Shown: positions 8,312-18,298 of the stretch, in pieces | Numbering within the stretch: the first letter of the stretch is position 1 | Layout of the letters: every line of letters starts with the position of its first letter | Assembly (NCBI GenBank): GCA_963794155.1 | Contig: CAWCCX010000013.1 | Span: 62,001 to 126,000, forward strand | Length of the DNA stretch: 64,000 bases | Direction of reading: 5' to 3' | From: Roseiarcus sp963794155 | GTDB lineage: Bacteria; Pseudomonadota; Alphaproteobacteria; Rhizobiales; Beijerinckiaceae | Made by a program: the position numbers and the translations under genes | Notes under the pieces: model-generated | The model's input: only the letters and a program-made list of their open reading frames with translations | The model's database searches: none | What the model was told of the DNA's origin: nothing

Positions 8312-10135
8312 ATGTGCGGCATTGTGGGCGTCCTGGGCCGCGGTCCGGTCGCCGGGCCGATCATGGAAGCGCTGAAGCGCCTCGAATACCGCGGCTATGA
8401 TTCAGCCGGCGTCGCGACCCTCGAGAATGGGCGCCTCGAGCGGCGGCGCGTCGAGGGCAAGCTCAAGAACCTCGAAGCCAAGCTAGCGGCCGAGCCCCTG
8501 GGCGGCGCGATCGGCATCGGCCATACCCGCTGGGCGACGCACGGCAAGCCGACTGTCGCCAACGCCCATCCGCACGCTTCGCCCCGGCTCGCCGTGGTCC
8601 ACAATGGCATCATCGAGAACTTCAAGGCGCTGCGCGAGGAGCTCGCCGCCAAGGGATACCGTTTCGCGACCGAGACCGATTCCGAGATTGCGGCGTTCGC
8701 GGTCGAGGACGAGCTGGCGCAGGGCAAGACGCCCGAACAGGCGGTTCACGCCGCCCTTCGCCGGCTGCGCGGGGCGTTCGCGCTGGTCTACCTGTTCGCG
8801 GGCGAGGACGACCTCCTGATCGGCGCCCGCCAGGGCGCGCCGCTCGCGATCGGGTTTGGCGACGGAGAGATGTATCTCGGCTCCGACGCCATCGCGCTCG
8901 CTCCGTTCACGGATCGCATCGCGTATCTCGAGGAGGGCGACTGGGCAGTGGTGACGCGCGGAGGCGCCGACATTCGCGACCGCGACGGGAAACGGGTCAA
9001 GCGCCGCATCCAGCGCAGCCCGGCCGGAAGCCTGCTCGCCGAAAAGGGCAATTATCGACACTTCATGGCCAAGGAAATCCACGAGCAGCCCGAGGTCGTC
9101 GGCCACACCCTCGCCCACTACGTCGACATGGCGACGATGCGCCTCAAGCCGTTCGCCTGGCCGGCCGACCCGACCAAACTCAACCGTGTCACGATCGTCG
9201 CCTGCGGCACCGCCTATATGGCCGGGCTCATCGGCAAGTATTGGATCGAACGGTTCGCGCGCCTGCCGGTCGAGATCGACGTCGCTTCGGAGTATCGCTA
9301 TCGCGAGGCGCCGGTCGACGATGGGGGACTGACGATCGTCGTCTCTCAATCAGGCGAGACCGCCGATACGCTCGCTTCGCTGCGTTATGTGAAAGACAAG
9401 GGATCGAAGACGGTCGGCGTCGTCAACGTTCCGGATTCGAGCGTCGCGCGACTGACCGACGCGCTGGCGCCGACGCTCGCCGGGCCCGAGATCGGCGTCG
9501 CCTCGACCAAGGCCTTCACCTGCCAGCTCGCCGCGCTGGCGGCGCTCGCGATCGGGTTGGGCCGAGCGCGCGGAACGATCGACGAGGCCGCCGAGACGGG
9601 GCTCGTCAGCGAACTGGTCGCAACCCCCGGCCTCCTCGCCGAGGCGCTGAAGCTCGAACCCGCCGCCGAGAAGCTCGCGCATGCGGTCGCCCGGGCGCGT
9701 GACGTGCTCTACCTCGGCCGCGGCGCCGCCTATCCGCTGGCGCTCGAAGGCGCGCTGAAGCTCAAGGAGCTGAGCTACATCCACGCCGAAGGCTACGCCG
9801 CCGGCGAACTCAAGCACGGGCCGATCGCGCTCATCGACGAGGCAATGCCGGTGATCGTCATCGCGCCCCGCGATTTGGTGTTCGAGAAGATCGTCTCCAA
9901 TATGCAGGAGGTCGCGGCGCGCGGCGGCCGGATCATGCTGATCGGCGAAAAGCGCGCCGCCGAGGAGGCCGCGGTCACAATCGAGCACTTCCTCGCCATG
10001 CCCGACATGAGCGCCAATTTCGCCCCGATCGTCTATGCCGCGCCGATCCAGATGCTCGCCTACCACACCGCCGTTATCATGGGGAAAGACGCCGATCAGC
10101 CCCGCAATCTGGCGAAGTCGGTGACGGTTGAGTAG
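8312..10135 (+). CDS. glmS: Glutamine--fructose-6-phosphate aminotransferase (isomerizing)
   Basis: Makes glucosamine-6-phosphate from fructose-6-phosphate and glutamine, entry to UDP-GlcNAc synthesis. Starts MCGIVGVLG, so Cys2 is the Ntn glutaminase nucleophile. The amidotransferase domain spans about residues 2-220, followed by two SIS domains (VSQSGETADTL near 345; LGRGAAYPLALEGALKLKELSY near 470). It ends LAKSVTVE, the usual C-terminus. The 607-residue length is normal. It diverges from the copper cluster across 160 bp. Confidence 0.98.
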   Translation: MCGIVGVLGRGPVAGPIMEALKRLEYRGYDSAGVATLENGRLERRRVEGKLKNLEAKLAAEPLGGAIGIGHTRWATHGKPTVANAHPHASPRLAVVHNGIIENFKALREELAAKGYRFATETDSEIAAFAVEDELAQGKTPEQAVHAALRRLRGAFALVYLFAGEDDLLIGARQGAPLAIGFGDGEMYLGSDAIALAPFTDRIAYLEEGDWAVVTRGGADIRDRDGKRVKRRIQRSPAGSLLAEKGNYRHFMAKEIHEQPEVVGHTLAHYVDMATMRLKPFAWPADPTKLNRVTIVACGTAYMAGLIGKYWIERFARLPVEIDVASEYRYREAPVDDGGLTIVVSQSGETADTLASLRYVKDKGSKTVGVVNVPDSSVARLTDALAPTLAGPEIGVASTKAFTCQLAALAALAIGLGRARGTIDEAAETGLVSELVATPGLLAEALKLEPAAEKLAHAVARARDVLYLGRGAAYPLALEGALKLKELSYIHAEGYAAGELKHGPIALIDEAMPVIVIAPRDLVFEKIVSNMQEVAARGGRIMLIGEKRAAEEAAVTIEHFLAMPDMSANFAPIVYAAPIQMLAYHTAVIMGKDADQPRNLAKSVTVE

Positions 10136-10174
10136 GCTGCGAGTTTGACGACCCCAACCCCGCAGTCATTCGCC

Positions 10175-10990
10175 TCATTTTTCCGCCGGATGTCCGGAGA
10201 AGAAGCCGTGGGTGAGATAGTATCGCGGCGGCTGATAATGGTTCTCGGCGGTGAACGGCTCGGCAAACTGCCCTTTCGCCAAATCCTCGCGGACGAAAAA
10301 AGCATTGGCCCCGATAATGTCGCACCCGACCAGCGCGTAGCCCTTCTCCAAGCCGAGTTTGGCCATCGCCGACAGCGATGCGCCCATCCGGTCGGTTCCG
10401 TTCCACACATAAGCGTCGTCGCGAGGCATGACCCATTCGACCGGCGGCCGGAACTTCGCATTGTACTCGATGCAGACCACTCTCGGCTGAATTGCCGTAA
10501 TGGCTTTCCATACGTGATAATCATTGGAGTCGATGTCGACTGACAAAAGATCGATCGGACCCGATATTCCTCCGGCGGCGAGGAGAGAATCGATATTGCT
10601 CGCCGTTATCATCGCTCGCTGAAAGGTCAATTTGCCTTGCGCGATCTCGCTGCTCCACCGCCGCTTCAGGGTAGGCTCGTTGCTTTCCAGCGAATTGATC
10701 CAAAGCCCCGACCAGCCCTGAAACAACAGGTACGCCGTATTGTTCTCGATGCCGTCGCCGCAATCGAACTCGACGAACCGGCGATCGGTCGTCCCGATGC
10801 GGCGGAATATCTCCGCGATGATTCCATCCTCGTCCCCTTGCGAGAATACTTGATAACCCGCCGGCTCGAGACGCTTATCGCCGGAATAGCGCGCTCTCAA
10901 GTCGTCGATTTGCCGCTGCATAAAGGTCATGAACGCCGCGTTCCGCTGAGTACGAACCAAATCAACGCCGTTCCGAAGAAAACCAAACAT
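10175..10990 (-). CDS. FkbM-like SAM-dependent methyltransferase-fold protein
   Basis: A 271-residue protein from the ATG at 10990 (MFGFLRNGVDLV), chosen because GGGGAGG lies eight bases upstream. It has an acidic motif FVEFDCGDGIENNTAYLL (SAM-binding motif I region), a later LLSVDIDSNDYHVWKAI and RVVCIEYNAKF, resembling FkbM/class I methyltransferases linked to polysaccharide loci. The substrate is unknown. Base composition is less GC-rich than the neighbours. The neighbouring glycosyltransferase and epimerase suggest a surface-sugar role. Confidence 0.55.
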   Translation of the reverse strand: MFGFLRNGVDLVRTQRNAAFMTFMQRQIDDLRARYSGDKRLEPAGYQVFSQGDEDGIIAEIFRRIGTTDRRFVEFDCGDGIENNTAYLLFQGWSGLWINSLESNEPTLKRRWSSEIAQGKLTFQRAMITASNIDSLLAAGGISGPIDLLSVDIDSNDYHVWKAITAIQPRVVCIEYNAKFRPPVEWVMPRDDAYVWNGTDRMGASLSAMAKLGLEKGYALVGCDIIGANAFFVREDLAKGQFAEPFTAENHYQPPRYYLTHGFFSGHPAEK

Positions 10991-11494
10991 CCATCGCCTC
11001 CCCGCCAAACCTCGCAACAAAATGCTGATAAAAGAGCAAGCAACGATGCATGGATTTCGTCAAACGCTTTTCTATTGACCTCTCTATTCTCGCTTCGAAG
11101 TCGAAACAATAACCTGAAATTGCGCCGTCGCCACGAAAGCGTGTCCGAACGCCTTCGACAAGTAAAGAGAAATCTATTGGCCGGACGGCGACGGCGAGAT
11201 GGCGCTCGCTCGAGCCTCGGTCTGCTTGCGATCCGCCGCGGGCGCGCGATCGGCGCAGCAGCGAATGTCGCGCGCGCTTCCCTCGCCTGCGTTCACGGAA
11301 TGACTCGCCGCGCAACCCCATCTGTTCGATGGATTGCAGCGATCACGGGATGTTGAAGCGGAGCGCGATCGATCGTCCCCGTGGGTTTGCCAAACTCGCG
11401 GAACTCAGGCAAAGTTAACGGACGGGCGACTGCGCGGCTCGCGACCATGCCCACTCGGGAAGGGACGTTTGCGGCAGGGGTTCGTGGGGGTGTT
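10991..11494. other. Long intergenic region before the glycosyltransferase
   Basis: About 500 bases between divergent genes. The first 200 bases are clearly lower in GC than the surroundings and probably hold both promoters. Short open frames exist but none resembles a protein family or has a good start. I see nothing else in it. Confidence 0.5.
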
Positions 11495-12577
11495 ATGGAA
11501 CTCGGTCTGCTTTCCAACTCGGCGCTGAATCCGCGCGTCTATTGGACGACGTTGTTGCCGCCGCTCTTCTCCGGCCTGGCTCGCCAGCCGGGGGTTCGGA
11601 TCATCTCTCCTCCGCCCGTCGCCTGGGAGCGACGGAAAGAATGGGGTGAGGTCCGGTCCCAGGTGAAGGGGTGCGACGCGCTTTTTTGGATTCAGCTCGG
11701 CGCGCGTCCTCTGCCCGCGATTCATTTTGCGTCGTATCTGAATGTGCGCGCCCGCCGCTCCAATTTCGTCCTCGACGCGTGGAAATCTTCCCTGACCAAG
11801 ATCGGCATTGTCGCGACCCTCGATCGTCTCGATCCGTGTTTCGTCGCCTATCGCGAGGCGGCGGACGAACTTCAGCGTCGATTTCCATGGTCGAAATTCG
11901 TCTGGGTGCCGTTTGGCGCCCACACCGACACTTTCTACCCCCGCAAGGAAGCAAAGTCGGTTTTCGCCTTTTGGATGGGGCGCCGTCACGACCCATTGCA
12001 TCAGGCGCTGCTGGCCTATTGCGAAGCGCGCGGCCTGCGCTACGTCTATTCGAACGACGGCAGCTTGACGACCGATGAACTGGGGGAACTTTCGTCCGGC
12101 GCCGAGTACTTCGTCGCCACTCCGCCCGATCTGGACAACCCCAAGCGGACAGGCGGTTTCAGTCCCCTGGTCATGCGGTATTTTGAAGGCCTGGCGGCAG
12201 GGACGCGCCTGCTCGGCGTGTTGCCGCGAAGCGGCGAATATGAGGCGATCCTGCCCACCAACGCGTTCTGTAACGTGGCGCCGGACGGTTCCGATCTCGC
12301 CCAACGCCTCGATGAGGATCGAAACAATCCCGACAATCAGCGCGCGGTTGAGGCCGCCTGCGAGCTCGTGCGCGAACATCATTCATGGCAGCGGCGCGCC
12401 GAGCAGATTTTCGATTATCTCGCCAACGGCGCGGCGATTGAATTTCCCAAGGTGCAAAATGAGCCCCAATCGGGTCGCGTCGTCGGCCGCCTGGGCTTGC
12501 CGCACGACGCGGCGCACGACCTGAAATCAACCAAGCGATTTGGCGCATCCGCCCAATCGTCATCCGCTTCGGGCTGA
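11495..12577 (+). CDS. Putative glycosyltransferase (GT-B, group 1-like)
   Basis: A 360-residue product from the ATG at 11495 (MELGLLSNS), preceded by GGGGGTGTT; the frame is open further upstream without family likeness. The C-terminal half has the sugar-nucleotide-domain pattern of group 1 glycosyltransferases: GFSPLVMRYFEGLAAGTRLLG, then a late REHHSWQRRAEQIFDYL helix. Donor and acceptor unknown. It is followed on the same strand by a sugar epimerase/reductase, so it is probably part of a small glycan locus. Confidence 0.65.
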   Translation: MELGLLSNSALNPRVYWTTLLPPLFSGLARQPGVRIISPPPVAWERRKEWGEVRSQVKGCDALFWIQLGARPLPAIHFASYLNVRARRSNFVLDAWKSSLTKIGIVATLDRLDPCFVAYREAADELQRRFPWSKFVWVPFGAHTDTFYPRKEAKSVFAFWMGRRHDPLHQALLAYCEARGLRYVYSNDGSLTTDELGELSSGAEYFVATPPDLDNPKRTGGFSPLVMRYFEGLAAGTRLLGVLPRSGEYEAILPTNAFCNVAPDGSDLAQRLDEDRNNPDNQRAVEAACELVREHHSWQRRAEQIFDYLANGAAIEFPKVQNEPQSGRVVGRLGLPHDAAHDLKSTKRFGASAQSSSASG

Positions 12578-12734
12578 ACCCAAATCGCTCGTCTGGCCGA
12601 GGTTCGTGGGCGCCCGACAGGCTGGAATGCCGGCCCGAGCGCGCCACGCGCGACCAATAGACCCTGTCGCGCGAGCCCGTTCGCCAACCGCGTCGCCGTC
12701 TGCGGGCCAAGCGCCGGCGCGAGGACGGAGAAGC

Positions 12735-13664
12735 ATGCTTCTGAACAAGTCCGATAGGATTGTCGTCACCGGCGCGGCAGGCCTGGTGGGGTCGGCGTTG
12801 GTCGAGCATTTGGGCGCGCAGGGCTACGAACATGTCGTCGGATTGCGTCGAGCCGACTGCGACCTTCTCGATGTCGTCGCGACCTTCGCCGAATTCGAAC
12901 GCCGTCGCCCGGATCACGTCTTCCACGCGGCGGCGAGGGTATACGGCCTCGGGGGGAGCATGAAGCATCAGGGCTCCTCGTTCTACGAAAACGTGATGAT
13001 CAACACGAATGTCGTCGAGGCGTCGCGTCGCGCCGGCGCGCGCAAAGTGACGGTTATGGGCACTGGCGCGGTCTATCCGTTTCCCTCGCCGGGCCTTCCG
13101 CTGAAAGAAGACATGATCTTCCTTGGGCGTCCCCATCCCGCCCAGGCAGGCTACGCGAACGCCAAGCGGGCGATGCTGGCGATGCTCGAAGCGTATGAAG
13201 AAAGCTACGGCTTGAAGTGGGCGTATATCGTATCGGCCAATCTTTTTGGCCCTCGCGACCGGTTCGACGTCGAATTCGGCAATGTCGTTCCTTCTTTGAT
13301 CAAGAAATTCTACGACGCGAAGGCAAGCGGCGGCGATGTTCAGGTCTGGGGCGACGGCTCCGCCCAGCGCGACATCATCTACGTCAAGGACGCGGCGAGA
13401 GCCGCTCTCGAGGTGATGACCAAGGCCGATGGAGCGATCAACATGGGGAGCGGCGACGTCCATCGCATCCGCGACGTCGTCGATACACTCTGCGACCTGA
13501 CCGGGATGAGCGGGCGAATTGAGTGGGACGCTTCGAAACCCAATGGTCAGGCCTATCGAGCCTATGACCTGACCAAGCTCCGCGCGATCGGGTTTCAGCC
13601 GAACTACTCGCTCCGGGCCGGACTCGAAGAGACCTGGGATTGGTATTGCGCGCAGAACCGCTAG
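12735..13664 (+). CDS. NAD-dependent sugar epimerase/reductase, GDP-L-fucose synthase-like
   Basis: Extended short-chain dehydrogenase of 309 residues, starting at 12735 behind GAGGACGGAGAAGC. The N-terminus has the Rossmann motif VVTGAAGLVGSALVEHL. The active site reads GTGAVYPF (Ser region replaced by Gly-Ala, as in WcaG-like proteins) and YANAKRAML, the YxxxK pair. DIIYVKDAARAAL is the family downstream motif. It most resembles GDP-4-keto-6-deoxymannose epimerase/reductase (Fcl/WcaG). The exact nucleotide sugar is not certain. Confidence 0.75.
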   Translation: MLLNKSDRIVVTGAAGLVGSALVEHLGAQGYEHVVGLRRADCDLLDVVATFAEFERRRPDHVFHAAARVYGLGGSMKHQGSSFYENVMINTNVVEASRRAGARKVTVMGTGAVYPFPSPGLPLKEDMIFLGRPHPAQAGYANAKRAMLAMLEAYEESYGLKWAYIVSANLFGPRDRFDVEFGNVVPSLIKKFYDAKASGGDVQVWGDGSAQRDIIYVKDAARAALEVMTKADGAINMGSGDVHRIRDVVDTLCDLTGMSGRIEWDASKPNGQAYRAYDLTKLRAIGFQPNYSLRAGLEETWDWYCAQNR

Positions 13665-13807
13665 CCGATCGGCCGCTCGTCGGCGGACTGCGACCCAAAG
13701 GTCCGGCGAGGAAAGCTGGCGCGTCAGCGCCTTGGGATCGGTTGGGTTCGCCTTGCAACCTGTCGCGCGAGCCGTCATCTTCGCGCGCGCGAAGCGCCGA
13801 GAGACTC

Positions 13808-14521
13808 ATGTCCAATTCCTTCCCGCCGCCGTTACACCGCTCGCTCGCCCAGCGCCTTCGCTCGTGGTTCTTCACTGGCCTTGTCGTGTTCGGGCCGGTT
13901 GCGGTCACCGCCTATATCGCCTGGTGGGTGATCGATACGGTCGACAATTGGGTGAGGCCCTGGTTCCCGCTGAGCCTGTCGCCGGACGGCTATCTGCCGT
14001 TCCACGTTCCGGGCTTCGGCGTCGTCATTGCGATCGCCGGCCTGACGCTGCTCGGCTTCCTGACCGCCAACTTCGTCGGCCGGTCGCTGGTGCGGTTCGG
14101 CGAGGCGATGCTCGATCGGATGCCGCTCGTTCGCGGCGTCCACAAGGGCTTCAAGCAGGTGTTCGAGACGATTTTCAGCCAGTCGGGGAGTCAGTTCCGC
14201 AAGGTCGGCCTGGTTGAGTTTCCGGTCAAGGGCAGCTGGTCGATCGTGTTCGTTTCGTCGGCCCCGGGCGAGATCGTCGCCGGTGCGCTGCCCGGCGCGA
14301 AACCGATGATCTCGGTGTTCATGCCCTGCACGCCCAATCCGACCACGGGATTCTTTTTCTATATCGCCGCCGATGAGGTCATCGAATTGCCGATTTCCGC
14401 CGACGACGCGGCGAAGCTCATCATGTCGGCGGGCCTCATTCAACCCCAGGGCCAGGCGGCGCTGGCCGCGATGGCGGAAGCGGCGAAACTCGCCAAGCCG
14501 CAAATGGAGACCCAGGCGTGA
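13808..14521 (+). CDS. DUF502-family inner-membrane protein
   Basis: A 237-residue protein starting at MSNSFPPPLHRSLAQRL. Two transmembrane helices lie near the N-terminus (about residues 20-40 and 60-82). They are followed by the conserved segment PLVRGVHKGFKQVFETI and a soluble domain with VGLVEFPVKGSWSIVFVSS and FMPCTPNPTTGFFFYI, which are hallmarks of DUF502 proteins. The function is unknown. The upstream open frame carries no family residues. It is followed by a 230-bp gap before frr. Confidence 0.88.
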   Translation: MSNSFPPPLHRSLAQRLRSWFFTGLVVFGPVAVTAYIAWWVIDTVDNWVRPWFPLSLSPDGYLPFHVPGFGVVIAIAGLTLLGFLTANFVGRSLVRFGEAMLDRMPLVRGVHKGFKQVFETIFSQSGSQFRKVGLVEFPVKGSWSIVFVSSAPGEIVAGALPGAKPMISVFMPCTPNPTTGFFFYIAADEVIELPISADDAAKLIMSAGLIQPQGQAALAAMAEAAKLAKPQMETQA

Positions 14522-14750
14522 GGCGCTCGCCGACCAGCTGCCACCAATCGCAGGCCGACAGGGCAGGCGCGGCGTCGGCGGCTGTTTTCGCCTCGTGCGT
14601 CCGGGCCTGATTCTCCACCGGTTTGGGCGCTGTCAGAGGCCGCAAGCTATGCTAATGAGGCCCCGGGCGCGGGATATCGTCGCCGACTCGCCTTTTGGCC
14701 CGCGCTTCGCACGCGCCGGCGTGGTTCGGCCTTGAATTCATAGGACGCAC

Positions 14751-15317
14751 ATGGCGCAACTGCCTCAATTTGACCTTGCCGAACTCAAACGCCGCATGCA
14801 GGCCGCGCATGCGACCCTCAAGCACGAACTGGGCGGACTGCGGACCGGCCGGGCAAGCGCGAGCCTTCTTGAGCCGGTGAACGTAGAGGCCTACGGCCAG
14901 CGGATGCCGATCAATCAGGTGGCGACGATCAGCGTTCCCGAGCCGCGGGCGCTTTCGGTCTCGGTATGGGACAAAAGCATGGTGCAGGCGGTCGACAAGG
15001 CGATCCGGGACGCCAATCTCGGCCTCAGTCCAAGCATCGAGGGCTCACTCCTGCGCATCCGCATTCCCGAGCTCAATGAGCAGCGGCGCAAGGAAATGGT
15101 CAAGATCGCGCATAAATACGCCGAGGACGCGCGCGTCGCGGTACGGCACGTGCGCCGTGACGGGTTCGACATTCTCAAGAAGCTCTTGAAGGAGCACGCG
15201 ATCAGCGAGGACGACGAAAAGCGCGAGGAGGCGGAAGTGCAGAAGGCGACCGATCAGGCGATCCACGAGATCGACGCCTCCCTCGCCTCGAAGGAAAAGG
15301 AGATCATGCAGGTCTAG
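14751..15317 (+). CDS. frr: Ribosome recycling factor
   Basis: Splits the post-termination ribosome with EF-G. The 188-residue length is normal. It shows LRTGRASASLLEPVNVEAYG (domain switch region), PLSIEGS-type motif SPSIEGSLLRIRIPELNEQRRKEMVKIA and VAVRHVRRDGFD. It starts the envelope operon; in most alphaproteobacteria pyrH lies directly upstream, but here pyrH is at 44.6 kb. Confidence 0.98.
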   Translation: MAQLPQFDLAELKRRMQAAHATLKHELGGLRTGRASASLLEPVNVEAYGQRMPINQVATISVPEPRALSVSVWDKSMVQAVDKAIRDANLGLSPSIEGSLLRIRIPELNEQRRKEMVKIAHKYAEDARVAVRHVRRDGFDILKKLLKEHAISEDDEKREEAEVQKATDQAIHEIDASLASKEKEIMQV

Positions 15318-15330
15318 GCGATCGCCCTCA

Positions 15331-16110
15331 TTGTCCGAGGCCCTCATGCATTATCCACGCTCCAATCTCGGTCCCCGCGGCGCTCGAAAGCCGGCCCACG
15401 TCGCCATCATCATGGACGGCAACGGCCGCTGGGCGCAGGCGCGCGGCCTGCCGCGCTTCGAAGGCCACCGGCGGGGCGTCGAGGCGGTGCGCCGGGCCGT
15501 CCGCTCGGCGATCGAGCACGATGTGCGGTTCCTGACAATATACAGTTTTTCGTCGGAGAATTGGAGCCGTCCGCCGGAGGAGGTGGCGATGCTGATGGGC
15601 CTGCTCAAGCGGTTCATTCGCAACGACCTCGCCGAACTCAGCGCCCACGGCGTCAAGGTGCGGATCATCGGCGAACGGGACAACCTTGCGCCCGATATTG
15701 TGGCGCTCATTGTCGAGGCCGAGACCCTTACCGCCGACAATCGCGGGCTCACGCTGACGGTCGCCTTCAATTACGGGGCGCGGCAGGAGATCGTCGAGGC
15801 GGCCCGGCGCCTTGCGATCGAGGTTCGCGACGGTCGCCTTGACGCGCACGCGATCAGCCAGGATGACTTTGCCGACCGGCTTGATACGGTCGGGCTGCCC
15901 GATCCCGATCTCATCATTCGCACCTCCGGCGAGATGCGCCTGTCGAATTTTCTGCTTTGGCAGACGGCCTACGCTGAGCTCGTCTTCCTGCCGATCCTCT
16001 GGCCCGATTTCGACGACGCGGCTTTCGTCTCCGCGCTCGATCAATATGCGGCGCGCGAGCGGCGGTTCGGCGCCATTGTCGAACCCGCCGCCGTCAAGTC
16101 GGCGTCATGA
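15331..16110 (+). CDS. uppS: Undecaprenyl diphosphate synthase (di-trans,poly-cis-)
   Basis: Condenses isopentenyl diphosphate onto farnesyl diphosphate to give the C55 lipid carrier for cell-wall and O-antigen sugars. VAIIMDGNGRWAQARGLPRFEGHRRG holds the catalytic Asp and substrate loop; later TIYSFSSENW, LTVAFNYGARQEIV and DLIIRTSGEMRLSNFLLWQTAYAEL are all signature regions. It starts at TTG 15331; the ATG at 15346 (MHYPRS) is an alternative. The gap to frr is 13 bp. Confidence 0.97.
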   Translation: MSEALMHYPRSNLGPRGARKPAHVAIIMDGNGRWAQARGLPRFEGHRRGVEAVRRAVRSAIEHDVRFLTIYSFSSENWSRPPEEVAMLMGLLKRFIRNDLAELSAHGVKVRIIGERDNLAPDIVALIVEAETLTADNRGLTLTVAFNYGARQEIVEAARRLAIEVRDGRLDAHAISQDDFADRLDTVGLPDPDLIIRTSGEMRLSNFLLWQTAYAELVFLPILWPDFDDAAFVSALDQYAARERRFGAIVEPAAVKSAS

Positions 16111-16120
16111 GGGAATGTTG

Positions 16121-16987
16121 ATGGCGGCCACCGGAGGGGGCCCGGCGACCGGATCGGCGCCGCAACGGCCAGGCGCGCGGTTCGGTCCCGATCTCAAGCC
16201 GCGGGTGGCGGCGGCGGTCGCGATGGGGATGGTCGCGCTGGCGGCGACATGGATTGGCGGCTTCGTGTTCGCGGCGTTCTGGTGGCTCGCGTCGAGCGTC
16301 GTATTTTGGGAGTGGCAGCGTCTGGTCGGCGGCGCGCGGCTCATCGAGCGGGTCGTCGTCGGCGCCCTCGCGCTTGCGCTCGCCGCGCTCGCGGCTCTTC
16401 ACAATTCGATCCCCGGGGCCGTGGCGGCGCTGGTTCTCGGCGCCGCCGCAGTCGGTTTTCTCGCAGGACGGCGGCAGGCGCTGTGGGCGGCTGCGGGGGC
16501 CCTCTACGCTGGCGCGCTCGTCGCCAGCGTCGGGCTGCTCAGGGTCTCCCCGAGCTTCGGCATGGCCGCGATTTTGTGGCTCTTTGCGGTCGTGTGGGGA
16601 ACCGATATCGCGGCCTATTTCGCCGGCCGGCTGATCGGCGGGCCGCGCCTTTGGCCGAGCGTTTCGCCAGGCAAGACCTGGGCCGGGGCGATCGTCGGCG
16701 CGTTCGCCGGGGCCGTCCTTGGCCTCATGCTCGCGGCCTGGACCAACCGTCTCGCGGCGCTGTTCTGGCTCGGGCTCATGACGGCGATCGTCTCCGAACT
16801 CGGGGACTTATTCGAATCTGCGCTCAAGCGCCGTTTCGGCGTCAAGGATTCGAGCGGCCTCATTCCCGGCCACGGCGGATTGATGGATCGCCTCGACGCT
16901 TTCACTTCGGCATCCTTTTTCGCCGCGATGGTCGCAATTGTGCATCCAAAGGGCGATTATATCGCGAGTGGGCTGTTTCAATGGTGA
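16121..16987 (+). CDS. cdsA: Phosphatidate cytidylyltransferase
   Basis: Inner-membrane enzyme making CDP-diacylglycerol from phosphatidic acid and CTP for phospholipid synthesis. A 288-residue hydrophobic protein with about eight helices. The C-terminal signature SALKRRFGVKDSSGLIPGHGG is complete. I chose ATG 16121 because GAGGGA is spaced correctly for it; an ATG at 16115 is too close. It overlaps dxr by 7 bp. Confidence 0.95.
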   Translation: MAATGGGPATGSAPQRPGARFGPDLKPRVAAAVAMGMVALAATWIGGFVFAAFWWLASSVVFWEWQRLVGGARLIERVVVGALALALAALAALHNSIPGAVAALVLGAAAVGFLAGRRQALWAAAGALYAGALVASVGLLRVSPSFGMAAILWLFAVVWGTDIAAYFAGRLIGGPRLWPSVSPGKTWAGAIVGAFAGAVLGLMLAAWTNRLAALFWLGLMTAIVSELGDLFESALKRRFGVKDSSGLIPGHGGLMDRLDAFTSASFFAAMVAIVHPKGDYIASGLFQW

Positions 16988-18216
16988 GCGTTTCTCAACT
17001 CGTTCCGGCCGCGCCGCTCGGCTCGCGCAAGCGCGCGCCTGACCCGACCGCCCGGCCGCGCAAACGCCTGGCGATTCTCGGGGCGACAGGGTCGATCGGG
17101 GGCTCATGCGCGCAAGTTATCGCCGCCGCGCCCGACAGGTTTTCGGTTGTCTCGGTCGCAGGCGGCAGCAATGGCGCCGCGCTGGCGAAATGCGCAATCG
17201 AGCTCGAGGCCGAATTTGCCGCGCTCGCCGATCCCGCCGGCTATCGGGAGTTGAAGGCGGGTTTGGCGGGCTTCGAGGTCGAAATCGCCGCCGGCCCGGA
17301 AGCGGTCAAGGAAGCGGCGCTGCGCGAAGCCGATCTGGTGGTCGCGGCGATCGTCGGCGCCGCGGGGCTCGAGCCGACCTTCGCCGCTGTCGCGGCCGGG
17401 CGCACCGTCGCGATCGCCAACAAGGAGACCCTGGTTTGCGCCGGCGAAGCGGTGATGGCGACGGCGCGGCGCGCCGGCTCGACGCTGCTGCCGATGGACT
17501 CCGAGCACAACGCCCTGTTTCAGGCGATTGGGGGGCGCGATCCGGGTACGATCGAGACCATGACCATCACCGCGTCCGGCGGCCCCTTCCGCGAATGGAG
17601 CGCCGAGCGCATCTCAGCCGCCACGCGCGAACAGGCGCTCGCCCATCCGAACTGGGTGATGGGGCCCAAGGTGACGATCGATTCGGCCGGGCTCATGAAC
17701 AAGGGGCTCGAACTGATCGAAGCCCACCATCTGTTCGGCTTGCCGGCCGACCGGCTCGACGTCGTCGTCCACCCGCAATCGATCGTGCATGGCCTTATCG
17801 CATTCGCCGACGGCTCGTTGATCGCCGGCATGGCGTCTCCAGACATGCGCACTCCGATCGCCCATTGCCTCGCCTATCCAGACCGGATCGCCTCGGGCGT
17901 GCGCCCGCCCGACCTCGCGGCGCTCGGCCGTCTGACCTTCGAGCGCGCCGACCTTGCGCGTTTTCCCGCGCTTTCGCTGGCGATCGAGGCGCTGAGGTCC
18001 GGCGGCGGGGCGCCCACCGCGTTGAACGCCGCTAACGAGATCGCGGTGGCGGCGTTTCTCAGTCGACGAATCAGCTTCGGCGAAATCGCCCCCCTGGTCG
18101 GGAAAACGCTCGCGGCGATGAGCGCGGCCGGCGAATTGGCCGCCCCGGCTGACATTGCGGAAGCGCTGGCAGTTCACCATATCGCGCTAGATAGGGCGAC
18201 GAGCCTATTGGCGTGA
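16981..18216 (+). CDS. dxr: 1-deoxy-D-xylulose 5-phosphate reductoisomerase
   Basis: Second step of the non-mevalonate isoprenoid pathway: NADPH-dependent conversion of DXP to MEP; it feeds the substrate of UppS. LAILGATGSIGGSCAQVI (near residue 30) is the NADPH fold. LLPMDSEHNALFQAI and ASGGPFREWS are the metal- and substrate-binding loops. TIDSAGLMNKGLELIEAHHLF and HPQSIVHGLI are catalytic regions. 411 residues. The start lies inside the cdsA stop region. Confidence 0.97.
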   Translation: MVSVSQLVPAAPLGSRKRAPDPTARPRKRLAILGATGSIGGSCAQVIAAAPDRFSVVSVAGGSNGAALAKCAIELEAEFAALADPAGYRELKAGLAGFEVEIAAGPEAVKEAALREADLVVAAIVGAAGLEPTFAAVAAGRTVAIANKETLVCAGEAVMATARRAGSTLLPMDSEHNALFQAIGGRDPGTIETMTITASGGPFREWSAERISAATREQALAHPNWVMGPKVTIDSAGLMNKGLELIEAHHLFGLPADRLDVVVHPQSIVHGLIAFADGSLIAGMASPDMRTPIAHCLAYPDRIASGVRPPDLAALGRLTFERADLARFPALSLAIEALRSGGGAPTALNAANEIAVAAFLSRRISFGEIAPLVGKTLAAMSAAGELAAPADIAEALAVHHIALDRATSLLA

Positions 18217-18298
18217 GCGCGGACTTGCGCCACTCTAACTGTTCAGTAACCTTCCTCCAGCGCCCGCAAGCGGCGGCTGGCGAAGCCGGAGGCCGCGG